Origin: Alphaproteobacteria bacterium
GTDB lineage: Bacteria > Pseudomonadota > Alphaproteobacteria > CAAHEQ01 > UBA3637
Reading direction: 5' to 3'
Assembly (NCBI GenBank): GCA_015062385.1
Contig: SUUT01000010.1
Span: forward strand, 1-53,289
Length of the DNA: 53,289 bases
Shown one piece after another: positions 16,429 to 25,566 of this stretch. The notes under the pieces are model-generated. The model did no database searches and was not told the DNA's origin. It saw only the letters and a program-made list of their open reading frames with translations. Made by a program: the position numbers and the translations under genes. Within the stretch, counting starts at the first letter, position 1. Each line of letters begins with the position of its first letter.

Positions 16429-17487
16429 ATGAATACATTAATCATTCCTTGTGCAGGAAAGTCTAGTCGATTTCCAAATATGAAACCAAAGTATTTGCTT
16501 ACACATCCAGATGGAAAATTAATGATTGAAAAATCAATGGAAGAATTAAATATTGAAATTTTTGATCGGATTATTATTACTATTGTCAAACCTCATAATG
16601 ATCAATATGATTCTAAATTGGTTTTAAAACAGGTTTTTCATGATAATTCTAAAATTGAAATTTGTATTTTAGATGATTTTACCACATCAGCTAGTGAAAC
16701 AATATATCAAACACTTATGAAAATGAACGTAAAAGGATCTTTTGTTATTAAAGATTCAGATAATCAAGTAGGTGTTTTAATTCCTAATCCAATAAAAAAT
16801 GCTATTGTGGGTTATGATTTAAAAATACATCCTAATACTTCAAATATTCCCGCTAAAAGTTTTCTAATTATTAATGAACAGAATTTAGTTCAGGATATTA
16901 TTGAGAAAAAAATTGTATCAGACAAAATTTGTTTGGGTGTTTATTGTTTTGAAAATGCAGACGACTTTAAGAATACATATGAAAAAATGAAAACTTTAGA
17001 AATTAAAGGTGAAATGTTTGTTAGTCACTTGATTTCTTATTTATTACAAGATGAGCATTATGTGTTTGAAGCATTATTTGCTAAGACATATAGTGATTGG
17101 GGAACGTTAAAAGAATGGCAACAAGAACAACATCGAATGCGTACATATTTTATTGATGTAGATGGCGTTATCTTAAAAAATTCTGGTAAATACGGTCAAG
17201 TTAATTGGTATAATAATACAACATATTTAACAAAAAATGTAGAAACAATTTTAAGGTTGCAAGAACAAGGAGCACAAATTGTTATTACAACATCTCGTCA
17301 AGAAACTTTTCGTTTCGCATTAGAAAAGTTATTAAGTGATGTAGGTATTAAACCATATGCAATTTTAATGGGAATGAATCACGCCACTCGTGTACTTATT
17401 AATGATTTTGCTCCAACAAATCCGTATCCATCAAGTGTTGCAATTACTTTTCCAAGAGATTCAGATTTATCAACTTATTTAGATTGA
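16429..17487 (+). CDS. fusion of sugar-type nucleotidyltransferase and HAD phosphatase-like domain
   Basis: This 352-residue two-domain protein starts with PCAGKSSRFPNMKPKYLL, the NTP-binding signature of sugar-phosphate and LicC-like nucleotidyltransferases (domain about 1-225). The second domain, about 237-352, opens with TYFIDVDGVIL, the HAD DxD nucleophile motif. ITTSRQE supplies the threonine motif, and LINDFAPTNPYP ends it. The fusion suggests that one polypeptide both activates a phosphorylated precursor and dephosphorylates or trims another. It lies between the phosphotransferase and the TagD-like gene, so it belongs to the same substituent pathway. No product can be named. Confidence 0.75.
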   Translation: MNTLIIPCAGKSSRFPNMKPKYLLTHPDGKLMIEKSMEELNIEIFDRIIITIVKPHNDQYDSKLVLKQVFHDNSKIEICILDDFTTSASETIYQTLMKMNVKGSFVIKDSDNQVGVLIPNPIKNAIVGYDLKIHPNTSNIPAKSFLIINEQNLVQDIIEKKIVSDKICLGVYCFENADDFKNTYEKMKTLEIKGEMFVSHLISYLLQDEHYVFEALFAKTYSDWGTLKEWQQEQHRMRTYFIDVDGVILKNSGKYGQVNWYNNTTYLTKNVETILRLQEQGAQIVITTSRQETFRFALEKLLSDVGIKPYAILMGMNHATRVLINDFAPTNPYPSSVAITFPRDSDLSTYLD

Positions 17488-17503
17488 AGGGATAATGTTT
17501 ATT

Positions 17504-17902
17504 ATGAAACGTATAATAACTTACGGTACATTTGATGTGCTACATTATGGGCATGTTAATTTACTTAAACGAGCAAAAAAACTAGGAGATTATTTAATTG
17601 TTGTTTTGTCAACGGATGAATTTAATCAGATTAAAAATAAAATATCTTATTATACTTATGAACAACGAAAGATAATACTAGAAGCCTGTCGTTATGTTGA
17701 TTTAGTCGTTCCTGAATATAACTGGGAACAAAAAAAAGACGATATTATAAAGTATCAAGCCGATATTTTTGTTATGGGTGATGATTGGAAAGGTCAATTT
17801 GATTATTTAAACGATTTGTGTGAAGTTGTTTATTTAGAACGCACCTCCGATGTTTGTTCTACAAACACAAAAAAACATTTAAAGAGCAAAGAACAGAAAT
17901 GA
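17504..17902 (+). CDS. tagD: glycerol-3-phosphate cytidylyltransferase (TagD-like)
   Basis: This 132-residue nucleotidyltransferase of the HxGH superfamily matches TagD closely in motif and size. RIITYGTFDVLHYGH carries the HxGH ATP/CTP-binding motif, and VVLSTDEFN and YYTYEQRKIILEACRYVD are typical. The late block RTSDVCSTNTKKHL corresponds to the RTxxISTT substrate loop. The product would be CDP-glycerol from CTP and sn-glycerol 3-phosphate. The start at 17504 matches family N-termini, and an upstream ATG at 17495 would add three residues. It directly precedes a CDP-glycerol glycerophosphotransferase-like gene, which strongly supports the assignment. Confidence 0.9.
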   Translation: MKRIITYGTFDVLHYGHVNLLKRAKKLGDYLIVVLSTDEFNQIKNKISYYTYEQRKIILEACRYVDLVVPEYNWEQKKDDIIKYQADIFVMGDDWKGQFDYLNDLCEVVYLERTSDVCSTNTKKHLKSKEQK

Positions 17903-17909
17903 GATTTGT

Positions 17910-19136
17910 ATGAAAATAAAATTAATACGAAAATATTTATTAAAAATTCAAGATGTTATCGACCATAAAAAAATTTTATGGAGATATGTTTTTCTTTTAA
18001 AAAGAATTAAAGAAAAAGTTCGAAGTGGTCAGAAAATTCGGGTGTTGTTTTTAGCAACAGAAGGGGCAAAATGGAATTATGACTCTTTATACAATGAATT
18101 AAAAAAAGATAAATTATTTGAGCCACTTTTGTTGTATTCTCCTCGTGCTAAATCAGAACATCAAACAGAGTCAGATATAAAGAAAAATTACGCTTTTTAT
18201 AAAAAACGATATCCTGAAATACAATTAGGATATGACATAAAGACAAAAACGTATGTAAATTTAAAAATCTTTGCTCCTGATATTGTATTTTATACGCAAC
18301 CATGGGAAATTTATCAATTACATGGTATTAAAAAGGTTTCTCATTATGCTTTAACATGCTATTCACCATATCCATTAGCTGAATCACCGGAAACACTAAT
18401 AGTTAATTTAAAAAAATTTCACTTTAATTTATGGAAGCATTTTGTAATAGCTGACGAAGTAAAGGAGCAATATAGAAAAGAATTAAATTATACATTGAGC
18501 AGTATTGTTGTGACAGGACATCCTAAATTGGATGTGTATTTAACACCATATCAGGACTCAAATAAAAAGTATGTAATTTATGCACCGCATACATCGTTTC
18601 CCTGTAATTCTTGGAGTAAGTGTGCTACTTTTGAGTGGAATGGGTTACATATTTTAAAATATGCTCAAACGCATCCAGAGTTTAATTGGGTTTTTAAACC
18701 ACATCCAGATGTTTATGCTAATTTAATTCGTAATAAAATAATGACAAAACAGGAAGTGGATGAATATTATCAAGCTTGGAATAGTTTGGGATTGTACTAT
18801 GATACAGGTGATTATTTTTCTATTTTCCAGGATTCAGAATGTTTAATTACAGATTGTATTTCATTTTTAGGTGAATATTTTCCGACACAAAAACCGGTTA
18901 TTCACTTACGGTCAAAATTTACAGTTAATTATATGGCTCTTAATCAGGAAATTATAAAACACTATTATCAAGCTTGGGATTTAAAAGAGTTAGATTTACA
19001 TTTAAAAAATATTTTAGAGAACAAATTGGATCCTATGAAACAAGAAAGATTAGATTGTTTGTATCAAATGAAGTTAGGAACTTCATCAGCGGCACAAAAT
19101 ATTATAAATCATATTAAACAGGAAATAGGAGCATAA
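17910..19136 (+). CDS. CDP-glycerol glycerophosphotransferase family protein
   Basis: This 408-residue protein has the hallmarks of the TagB/TagF family. A nucleotide-binding C-terminal half contains VVTGHPKLDVY, VFKPHPDVYANL and the late ITDCISFLGEYF, which corresponds to the SDxSS-type donor site. The N-terminal half is a basic amphipathic membrane-associating region. Such enzymes move glycerol phosphate from CDP-glycerol onto a polymer or lipid-linked glycan. With TagD just upstream, it probably adds phosphoglycerol to a capsule or lipopolysaccharide-type glycan. True wall teichoic acid is unlikely in an alphaproteobacterium. The spacing of 7 bp supports operon membership. Confidence 0.88.
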   Translation: MKIKLIRKYLLKIQDVIDHKKILWRYVFLLKRIKEKVRSGQKIRVLFLATEGAKWNYDSLYNELKKDKLFEPLLLYSPRAKSEHQTESDIKKNYAFYKKRYPEIQLGYDIKTKTYVNLKIFAPDIVFYTQPWEIYQLHGIKKVSHYALTCYSPYPLAESPETLIVNLKKFHFNLWKHFVIADEVKEQYRKELNYTLSSIVVTGHPKLDVYLTPYQDSNKKYVIYAPHTSFPCNSWSKCATFEWNGLHILKYAQTHPEFNWVFKPHPDVYANLIRNKIMTKQEVDEYYQAWNSLGLYYDTGDYFSIFQDSECLITDCISFLGEYFPTQKPVIHLRSKFTVNYMALNQEIIKHYYQAWDLKELDLHLKNILENKLDPMKQERLDCLYQMKLGTSSAAQNIINHIKQEIGA

Positions 19137-19139
19137 TTA

Positions 19140-20063
19140 ATGAAAATTGCCGTTCAATTTTATGGACATTTGCGTACATATCAAAAATGTTTTCCATCTG
19201 TCCAACGCTTGTTGTTAGATAAGTATGATTGCGATGTTTTTATGCATACATGGTCAGAAACAGAACATCAAACAAAAACTTGGCATAATTATAAAATGAA
19301 AACCATCCAAAAAGTTGATGAAACTATTGTTAAAGAATTAAAGGAAATATATCATTTAAAAGAAATTTTGGTGGAAGAACAACAACAGTCAGATGAGCAA
19401 AATTTTATCCGATGCTTGCATAATGATAAATCTGTTATTTCAATAAATGGAATTAATTTTATGTTGTATTCACAGAGAAAAGTGAATGAATTAAGACAAG
19501 AATATCAGAAAAAAACAGGCATTTGCTATGATTATGTGCTTGTTTTAAGACCAGATATTATGTTGTATAAAGAATTGAATTTTAATTTGTTAGATAAAGA
19601 AATTAAAACGGCAAAAAATCAAATAACTAGATTTTGTGGTATAAATCCATTGCCTATGAATGAATTTGCACTAGCTTTAGATAGTGCAACAGATACATTA
19701 TATTGTTCATCACCGGCAATTATTGATAAAACAATTCAAATTTTAAATAATATTCAAATTAATGATTATCAGGAAGAAGTTTGGAATCCTGAAAATTTGT
19801 TTAACAGAGTTTTATTAGAAAATGGAATTGTTTCAACTCCAATGTTGTATATTAGAGCAAGAGATTGGAATATTATTCGTGAAAATACATTAGTTCCTGT
19901 TATTAAAGAAAAAAAGAAATCAAAAAATAAGTTAATTCGATTTCGTTTAAGTTATAAAAAATTATACCTTAAATTATTTCCAAATAAAAAACCTCTTTTT
20001 AATATGGGAGTAATTGTTAAAGACAAAACAATTTTTCAATTTTCATGGGGAAAATACGAATGA
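19140..20063 (+). CDS. putative surface-glycan glycosyltransferase-like protein
   Basis: This 307-residue protein begins MKIAVQFYGHLRTYQKCFPS and has CDVFMHTWSE near residue 35 and YDYVLVLRPDIMLYK near 125. That pattern is common in polysaccharide-cluster proteins annotated as putative glycosyltransferases, with a probable GT-A-like fold and an RPD motif standing in for DxD. I cannot place it in a numbered family with confidence. The C-terminus is basic. AGGAGC precedes the start, and its stop overlaps the next gene by ATGA, so the two are translationally coupled. It probably adds one residue to the same glycan as its neighbours. Confidence 0.6.
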   Translation: MKIAVQFYGHLRTYQKCFPSVQRLLLDKYDCDVFMHTWSETEHQTKTWHNYKMKTIQKVDETIVKELKEIYHLKEILVEEQQQSDEQNFIRCLHNDKSVISINGINFMLYSQRKVNELRQEYQKKTGICYDYVLVLRPDIMLYKELNFNLLDKEIKTAKNQITRFCGINPLPMNEFALALDSATDTLYCSSPAIIDKTIQILNNIQINDYQEEVWNPENLFNRVLLENGIVSTPMLYIRARDWNIIRENTLVPVIKEKKKSKNKLIRFRLSYKKLYLKLFPNKKPLFNMGVIVKDKTIFQFSWGKYE

Positions 20064-21169
20064 ATAATATTTTAATTAGTCCAGCATTTTATAAAAATAA
20101 CATTCCGGTTGTGTTTTCAACAGATGCTAATTTTGTGCCACAGTTATATGTTGCAATAAAATCCTTAATTGAACATTCGTCAAAAAATAATAATTATGAT
20201 ATACATATTTTATATGACGGATTATCTGAGCATCATAAAGAAGTGTTTAATGATTTTATTGATACGAATGTTTCAATTCGTTTTACGGACATGCATGATT
20301 ATATGCAAGAACATAAAGATAAGTGGTATATTCATAATTGGGGAAACGGAAAATGGCATTCACTGAGTGTTTATTATAGATTTTTTATTCCGGAAATTTT
20401 TTCTAAATATGAAAAAGTTATTTTTTTAGATGGGGATATTATCGTTCAAACAGATATTGCTCAGTTATATAAAATTGATTTAAAAAAAAATTGGGTTGGA
20501 GCTGTACAGGATTTTTCTCGTTTTGTTAAAGGTGATGTTATTGCAGCTTACGCAGAAGAAACATTAAAAGTTCCAGCAATACAATATTTTAATGCGGGAA
20601 TATTATTGTTTAATATTCGGGAATTATCTCATATTCATTTTTTAGAAAAATGTTTAGATGTTTTACAAAAATTGGGTAAACCGTTACTAAATGATCAGGA
20701 TGTTTTTAATGTTGTATTTAAGGATAAAGTGCAATATTTAAGTTTTGAGTGGAATTGTTTGTTTTGGAATGTAATATATTGTCGAAAAAATGCGAAAGAA
20801 AATTTAGAGAGGGATATTTATCAAAAATTTGAAGAATCAGCAAAGAATGCAAAAATTTTTCATTTTGCTGGAGGGCGTAAACCATGGTTTGAACCAAATT
20901 TAAAATATGCTCATATTTTTTGGCAGTATGCTCGACAAACGCCATTTTATGAAGTGCTTTTATCAGATATGTTTAAACGACAGATAAATATATCTATTCC
21001 GATGTTGCCACATGTTTTTCGGCGTCATGAATATAAAATGAAATATTATAAATATAAATTTTTAAAATATTTTGTCTTTGGAAAAAAACGTAAAAAATAT
21101 AAAGATAAAAAGAGAAAATATAAAAAATTGTTAAAAGATATTCGTCAATTTATGAAAAAAGTTTCATAG
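20060..21169 (+). CDS. family 8 glycosyltransferase
   Basis: This is a GT8 enzyme of the LgtC/WaaJ type, about 369 residues from the ATG at 20060, which overlaps the previous stop as ATGA. A longer start at 20045 is less likely. Motifs in order are PVVFSTDANFVPQLYVAIKSL at the N-terminus, FLDGDIIVQTD carrying the metal-binding DxD (near residue 120), YFNAGILLFN, LNDQDVFNVVF and FHFAGGRKPW. A strongly basic Lys-rich tail (the last 40 or so residues) probably anchors it to the inner membrane. It transfers galactose or glucose-type sugars to a glycan acceptor. It is the last gene of the operon and ends at a strong terminator. Confidence 0.92.
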   Translation: MNNILISPAFYKNNIPVVFSTDANFVPQLYVAIKSLIEHSSKNNNYDIHILYDGLSEHHKEVFNDFIDTNVSIRFTDMHDYMQEHKDKWYIHNWGNGKWHSLSVYYRFFIPEIFSKYEKVIFLDGDIIVQTDIAQLYKIDLKKNWVGAVQDFSRFVKGDVIAAYAEETLKVPAIQYFNAGILLFNIRELSHIHFLEKCLDVLQKLGKPLLNDQDVFNVVFKDKVQYLSFEWNCLFWNVIYCRKNAKENLERDIYQKFEESAKNAKIFHFAGGRKPWFEPNLKYAHIFWQYARQTPFYEVLLSDMFKRQINISIPMLPHVFRRHEYKMKYYKYKFLKYFVFGKKRKKYKDKKRKYKKLLKDIRQFMKKVS

Positions 21170-21187
21170 TTTTTCTAAAATAATTAT

Positions 21188-21213
21188 CGGCAGATTAGTT
21201 TTTATATCTGCCG
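21188..21213. terminator. terminator of the glycan operon
   Basis: CGGCAGAT (21188-21195) pairs with ATCTGCCG (21206-21213) and is followed by TTTTTATTTTTTT. It lies between convergent genes and may serve both strands. Confidence 0.85.
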
Positions 21214-21224
21214 TTTTTATTTTT

Positions 21225-21608
21225 TTACTCCGAATGAATTACTTCTTTAATCAAGTATCCGTTTCGGTCAAATTGGTACTCTTTTCCAATCGGCTTGTTA
21301 TTTTTGTAAAATATTTCTCGTTGTAATAGACCATTTGGATAAAAATAAGCCGAAAATCCGTTTTTTTGTCCGTTTTTGTACGTTTCTTCCGATTTTAAAT
21401 CCCCGTTATCGTAATATTGTATTACTATCCCATGTATAACGTTATTTTGAAAAGGTATTTCCGCTTTGATATTTCCGTTTTCATAATACTCTTTTTTTGT
21501 TCTGATGGTATTGTTTGATAGAGAAATTTCTTTCGTGTGCCTATAAACGCCGTATGCTGTTAAGACGGCTATTATTAAACTGATAATTATAACGTGTTTT
21601 CGCTTCAT
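21225..21608 (-). CDS. MORN-like repeat protein with N-terminal membrane anchor
   Basis: This 127-residue protein has an N-terminal hydrophobic segment (residues 6-20) and then about four repeats of the EYYENGNIKAE / QYYDNGDLKSE / YFYPNGLLQRE / YQFDRNGYLIKE type. These are the MORN-like repeats of YwqK-family proteins. The repeats form a beta-rich sheet of unknown binding role. YwqK proteins are named for a toxin-antitoxin locus, but no toxin gene is adjacent here, so that role should not be assumed. It is probably periplasmic and membrane-tethered. It is convergent to the glycan operon. Confidence 0.75.
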   Translation of the reverse strand: MKRKHVIIISLIIAVLTAYGVYRHTKEISLSNNTIRTKKEYYENGNIKAEIPFQNNVIHGIVIQYYDNGDLKSEETYKNGQKNGFSAYFYPNGLLQREIFYKNNKPIGKEYQFDRNGYLIKEVIHSE

Positions 21609-21798
21609 TTTGTTCCTTCCTGTTTCTTGTTTATATCAAATTATTATAAAAAATACAATCTTTTGGTGGATAATAAAAAAACTTATTTATTTGAAATAAA
21701 TTTAAATTAAAATTAAAAAAAATAACTTGATTTTTAATTTTTAATTAAATAAAATTTCTTGGAACTTGAATAAAATTTAATATCCTAAGGGAGGGATA

Positions 21799-22218
21799 AT
21801 GAAAAAAACATGTACACTTATCGGTGATTTAAATGCTCAAATTTCAGCAATGGATCATACATTAATGGTATTAAAACTTGATACATTGATTCGGGATGAA
21901 AATATATCTCATCTATTGGTGAGTGGTTTGGGTTCTTTTGGAAAAGAAACGGAATCTGTTTGTCATATTATTCAAGAGCGTCATCCTCAGCTTATTATTG
22001 AACAATTTCCGGCAAAAGATAAGGCTTTTTCTGCTTATGTAAAACAAATCGGATTAAGTATGGATGATGATGTTTCAAAAATAGAAGATTATCATGTGCG
22101 TTATTTGGTAGATAATGCTGATTATGTTTTATGTCATACGCAAGCTGATTCCGGTATGTCTTTAAAAGGCATTGCCTTGGCAAAAGAAAGAAATAAAACG
22201 ATTGTTGAGTGGAAATAA
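21799..22218 (+). CDS. hypothetical protein, possibly Rossmann-like (SLOG-type)
   Basis: This 139-residue soluble protein begins KKTCTLIGDLNAQI and contains HLLVSGLGSFGKETES (near residue 40), DNADYVLCHTQADSGMSLKGIALAKERNKTIVEW at the end and several predicted alternating beta/alpha stretches. A G-rich loop after a beta strand and a late aspartate/asparagine strand resemble nucleotide-binding SLOG or YpsA-like folds, but the evidence is limited to this layout. AGGGAGG lies upstream of the ATG. It is followed by the bidirectional terminator shared with priA. Confidence 0.5.
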   Translation: MKKTCTLIGDLNAQISAMDHTLMVLKLDTLIRDENISHLLVSGLGSFGKETESVCHIIQERHPQLIIEQFPAKDKAFSAYVKQIGLSMDDDVSKIEDYHVRYLVDNADYVLCHTQADSGMSLKGIALAKERNKTIVEWK

Positions 22219-22240
22219 ATTGTTTATTCAACAGTGACTA

Positions 22241-22274
22241 AAAAAAAGATATGGCAGTTGTCATATCTTTTTTT
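22241..22274. terminator. bidirectional terminator between the SLOG-like gene and priA
   Basis: AAAAAAAGATATG (22241-22253) pairs with CATATCTTTTTTT (22262-22274) around an 8-nt loop. It has A and T runs on both sides and lies between convergent genes. Confidence 0.8.
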
Positions 22275-22303
22275 ATCAGTCAACCTGTTTTTTTGACGAT
22301 AAT

Positions 22304-24277
22304 TTAAAAGAAACTATATGGATCAATATCTAAACGCACATCAACCCCAGTCGGAATGTTTACTTGTTTCATCCATTGTTTTAAAAGGCTTTGTAAATTT
22401 GTTTCTTTGGCAGTTTTTACTAAAATACGGTATCGGTGTTTGTTGCGTAAATACGGAATAGGGGCGGGGACGGGACCTAAAACATCAATTTGTGTTGAAA
22501 ATGGGGCCTTTTGAACAATGATTCGAGCAGCTTGTTCAACCCGAATTTGTTGTTTCCCGCTGATAATAAAAGCTGCTAGTCGTCCGAACGGCGGAAGTTT
22601 TAATAATTGTCTAGATTTCATTTCTTCGGTTAAAAACAGTTGTCTGTCATTGTTTTTAAGTGCTTGAATAATCATATTTTCCGGTGCAAAGGTTTGAATG
22701 ATTGCTGTTCCTTTTTTTTGACCTCGTCCGGCACGGCCCATCACTTGTTGCAACAGTTGAAACGTTCTTTCTCCGGCCCGTAAATCTCCGCCGGATAATC
22801 CCATATCTGCATCAATAATACCGACAAGCGTTAAATCGGCAAAATGGTGTCCTTTGGCTAAAATTTGTGTGCCGATAAGAATATCAATTTCATGATTTTC
22901 CATTTTTGTCAGAACGGTATTAAATTCTTTTAAATTTGTTAATGTATCAGAAGTGATAAGGGCAGTTCGGGCAGTCGGAAACAGCATATTTGTTTCTTCC
23001 AGAATGCGTTCTACCCCCGGACCGCAAGAAACAAAACAATCACTTTGTCCGCATTTTGCACATGTTTTGGGAACGGCTTTTGTATATCCGCAATGATGAC
23101 ACATCAAACATTTTTTTGTTTTGTGCTCAACCAACCAAGCAGAACAGTGTTTACATTTTAATCGTTCGCCACATCCTCGACATAACATCAACGGGGCATA
23201 TCCTCGTCTGTTTAAAAATAAAAGCGATTGATTGCCATCTTCTAAATTTTGTTTTAAATGGATTTCAAGTTGTTTTGAAATAAACCGAACAGGTCCTTTT
23301 TCTTTTTGTCGCATATCTGCTAAAACGGTTGTTGGTAAAGTTGCTCCTGCAAATCGTTCCGGTAAAATAATGTGATTGTATTTTCCGGTTAATGTATTGC
23401 AATAAGTTTCAATACTGGGGGTTGCAGAAGCTAAAATAATTGGGCAATCGGCAATTTTGGCACGCACAATAGCCATATCCCGTGCCTGATATAAAACACC
23501 ATCTTCTTGTTTAAATGACGAATCGTGTTCTTCATCTACAACAATTAATTTTAAGTTTTGAAACGGTAAAAATAATGCTGAACGGGCCCCGACAACAATT
23601 TGTGCCGAGCCGGTATGTACGGCATTCCAAGTGTCTCGGCGTTGTTTGGGGGTTAAATTAGAGTGCCAAACAGCCGGTTGTACCCCGAATCGTTTTTCAA
23701 AACGAGAGAGCCATGCCCCGGTTAAGGTGATTTCCGGTAATAAAACCAATGCTTGTCCGCCGGATTGAAAGATTTTTGCCAATATTTCAAAATAAACTTC
23801 TGTTTTTCCTGAACCGGTAACGCCGTCTAATAAAGAAACATTGAACCCGTCTTCTGATGTTTCTAAAAGCGAATCAATGGCTTCTTGTTGTGCCTCGGAA
23901 AATTGTAAACGGAAAAAAGTTGGATTCGGTTGTTTAAATTGAATTGGTTTTTTGCTTTCTTTGCCGATTTCGGAGCATAAAGTCATTTTTAAAACAGCAC
24001 CTAATGGTGCCAATGTATATGCACTTACCCAGTTTACAAATTTGATTGTTTCTTCCGGTAATGGTTTTAAATTTTCAATGTCATTGATTTTTTTGAGCTT
24101 TTCGATAGGAAACGATTCGTCCGGTTGTGTGTTCCAAACAATGCCAAGTGCAGATTTGTGTCCAAATGGAGCATGTACAAATGTACCGGCAGGCAATGAA
24201 TCCGCACTTAAATAATCAAAACACCCGAGTGGGGTGGGAAATAAAACAGATAATCGTTGCATTGTTTTTGTTATCAT
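22304..24277 (-). CDS. priA: primosomal protein N' (PriA helicase)
   Basis: This superfamily 2 helicase restarts replication at collapsed forks. Motif I is GVTGSGKTE (about residue 155), motif II is VDEEHDSSFKQ, and the conserved QARDMA follows. A zinc-binding block near residues 370-420 has eight cysteines as CxxC pairs (CRGCG, CKHC, CMCHHC, CAKC). RRGYAP, GTQILAKGHHF and GRAGRG are the later helicase motifs. The N-terminal DNA-binding domain begins LSVLFPTPLGCFDY. The frame remains open to 24310, but that would overlap the divergent xerC start. Starts at 24277 or 24262 fit the family N-terminus better, and no ribosome-binding site settles the choice. Length (about 655) is slightly below E. 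coli PriA. Confidence 0.93.
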   Translation of the reverse strand: MITKTMQRLSVLFPTPLGCFDYLSADSLPAGTFVHAPFGHKSALGIVWNTQPDESFPIEKLKKINDIENLKPLPEETIKFVNWVSAYTLAPLGAVLKMTLCSEIGKESKKPIQFKQPNPTFFRLQFSEAQQEAIDSLLETSEDGFNVSLLDGVTGSGKTEVYFEILAKIFQSGGQALVLLPEITLTGAWLSRFEKRFGVQPAVWHSNLTPKQRRDTWNAVHTGSAQIVVGARSALFLPFQNLKLIVVDEEHDSSFKQEDGVLYQARDMAIVRAKIADCPIILASATPSIETYCNTLTGKYNHIILPERFAGATLPTTVLADMRQKEKGPVRFISKQLEIHLKQNLEDGNQSLLFLNRRGYAPLMLCRGCGERLKCKHCSAWLVEHKTKKCLMCHHCGYTKAVPKTCAKCGQSDCFVSCGPGVERILEETNMLFPTARTALITSDTLTNLKEFNTVLTKMENHEIDILIGTQILAKGHHFADLTLVGIIDADMGLSGGDLRAGERTFQLLQQVMGRAGRGQKKGTAIIQTFAPENMIIQALKNNDRQLFLTEEMKSRQLLKLPPFGRLAAFIISGKQQIRVEQAARIIVQKAPFSTQIDVLGPVPAPIPYLRNKHRYRILVKTAKETNLQSLLKQWMKQVNIPTGVDVRLDIDPYSFF

Positions 24278-24308
24278 CCTATAATAATTTGACATAAGGA
24301 TAACAAAC

Positions 24309-25268
24309 ATGAATGAAGATTACAACCCCTTAAATATCACTTGTGATATAAAATTAGTTGAATTGATACAAAAATGGCAGGACAACTTACGTTTAGACAG
24401 ACGTTTATCCGAGCATACAGCATCATCGTATTTTATTGATTTAAAAGAGTTTATGCATTTTTTACAGAATCATTTGTCAGAGCAAGTGACTATAAAAGCA
24501 CTCAAAAAATTAAAAGTTGCCGATTTTCGGGCATTTTTGGTATGGCGAAGTGAACAGGCAATCGGCCGGTCCAGCATTGCAAGAGGGATGTCCACTTTAC
24601 GTAATTTTTTTAAATATTGTACCCGAATGGAAGTGTTTGAAAATGATGCAATTATGTCCATTCATACCGGACGGGGAGCCAAAATATTACCTCATCCGTT
24701 ATCAGTTGATGATGCAAAACGTTTTTTGGATGCTGTTTCGGTCGTTGTAAAAGAAGATTGGCAGGTTAAGAGAGATAAGGCGTTATATTTGTTATTATAT
24801 GGATGTGGGTTGCGTATTGCAGAAGCTCTATCATTAAATATAAGTGATATCCCGTTATCGGCTGATGCATTTGTTATTACCGGAAAAGGCAACAAACAAC
24901 GTCTTGTTCCGTTATTGCCGGTTGTCAGACGGGCATTGCAAGTTTATTTGCGTGTTCATCCGGCAGTGTCAAACGATTCGCCATTATTTGTCGGGGCAAG
25001 GTCGGAACGATTAAATCCGGGCGTTGTTCAGCGAAATGTTCGGGCGATTCGCTATTATTTAAATTTGCCCGATACAGTAACTCCTCACGCATTGCGACAC
25101 AGCTTTGCAACGCATTTATTGCAGGGCGGGGGCGATTTAAGAACTGTTCAGGAATTGTTGGGACATTCATCATTATCAGCAACGCAACGTTATACGGAAA
25201 TTGATAGAGAACAAATGATTCAGGTCTATGATAAAGCTCATCCACGTGCAAAATTAAATAAAAAATAA
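24309..25268 (+). CDS. xerC: tyrosine recombinase XerC
   Basis: This 319-residue tyrosine recombinase has a SAM-like N-terminal domain (WQDNLRLDRRLSEHTASSY) and a C-terminal catalytic domain with the R-K-H-R-H-Y set. The first Arg is in GCGLRIAEALSL (about 171), the Lys in TGKGNKQRLVPL, HxLRH in HALRHSFATHLL (about 260), then LGHSSLSATQRYTEID with the nucleophilic Tyr. It fits XerC/XerD, which resolve chromosome dimers at dif. Adjacency to priA is common in Alphaproteobacteria, and length fits a housekeeping Xer protein better than a phage integrase. AAGGAT precedes the ATG. It is divergent from priA with almost no gap. Confidence 0.9.
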   Translation: MNEDYNPLNITCDIKLVELIQKWQDNLRLDRRLSEHTASSYFIDLKEFMHFLQNHLSEQVTIKALKKLKVADFRAFLVWRSEQAIGRSSIARGMSTLRNFFKYCTRMEVFENDAIMSIHTGRGAKILPHPLSVDDAKRFLDAVSVVVKEDWQVKRDKALYLLLYGCGLRIAEALSLNISDIPLSADAFVITGKGNKQRLVPLLPVVRRALQVYLRVHPAVSNDSPLFVGARSERLNPGVVQRNVRAIRYYLNLPDTVTPHALRHSFATHLLQGGGDLRTVQELLGHSSLSATQRYTEIDREQMIQVYDKAHPRAKLNKK

Positions 25269-25276
25269 AAAAGTCT

Positions 25277-25305
25277 TTGACCTGTTTTTAAATGTGTGTT
25301 ATAAT
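25277..25305 (+). promoter_or_regulatory. sigma70-type promoter
   Basis: TTGACC (25277-25282), an exact 17-bp spacer and TATAAT (25300-25305) lie 31 bp before the small gene at 25337. Confidence 0.75.
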
Positions 25306-25336
25306 AATTGAAATGATAAAAAATGGAGGGATATAG

Positions 25337-25555
25337 ATGTTAAGAAATACACTTGGAACCGGTTCATATTTCGGCAGAAAAGAAATTTTAATGGGAGTCG
25401 CCCCAATTGCTTTGAAAGAAGCCAAAAAGGCAGGTTATTCCGTGACAGGAGATGTTTGTCCGTGTGGGGAAACATGGGCTGATTTTCAATCATTTCATTT
25501 GGAACAACGAACAGGTGTTAATGCCTTTTATAATCAATCGGGATATGAACGTTAA
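25337..25555 (+). CDS. small hypothetical protein with CPCG motif
   Basis: This 72-residue protein is preceded by a good promoter and GGAGGGATAT. It has one CPCG cysteine pair near residue 44 and aromatic-rich flanks (TWADFQSFH, NAFYNQSGY). It lacks a signal peptide. Cysteines that close could bind metal or form a disulfide, but I recognise no family. It is 11 bp from the next hypothetical gene, so they are probably one operon. Confidence 0.65.
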   Translation: MLRNTLGTGSYFGRKEILMGVAPIALKEAKKAGYSVTGDVCPCGETWADFQSFHLEQRTGVNAFYNQSGYER

Positions 25556-25566
25556 GGTAGGTTATT

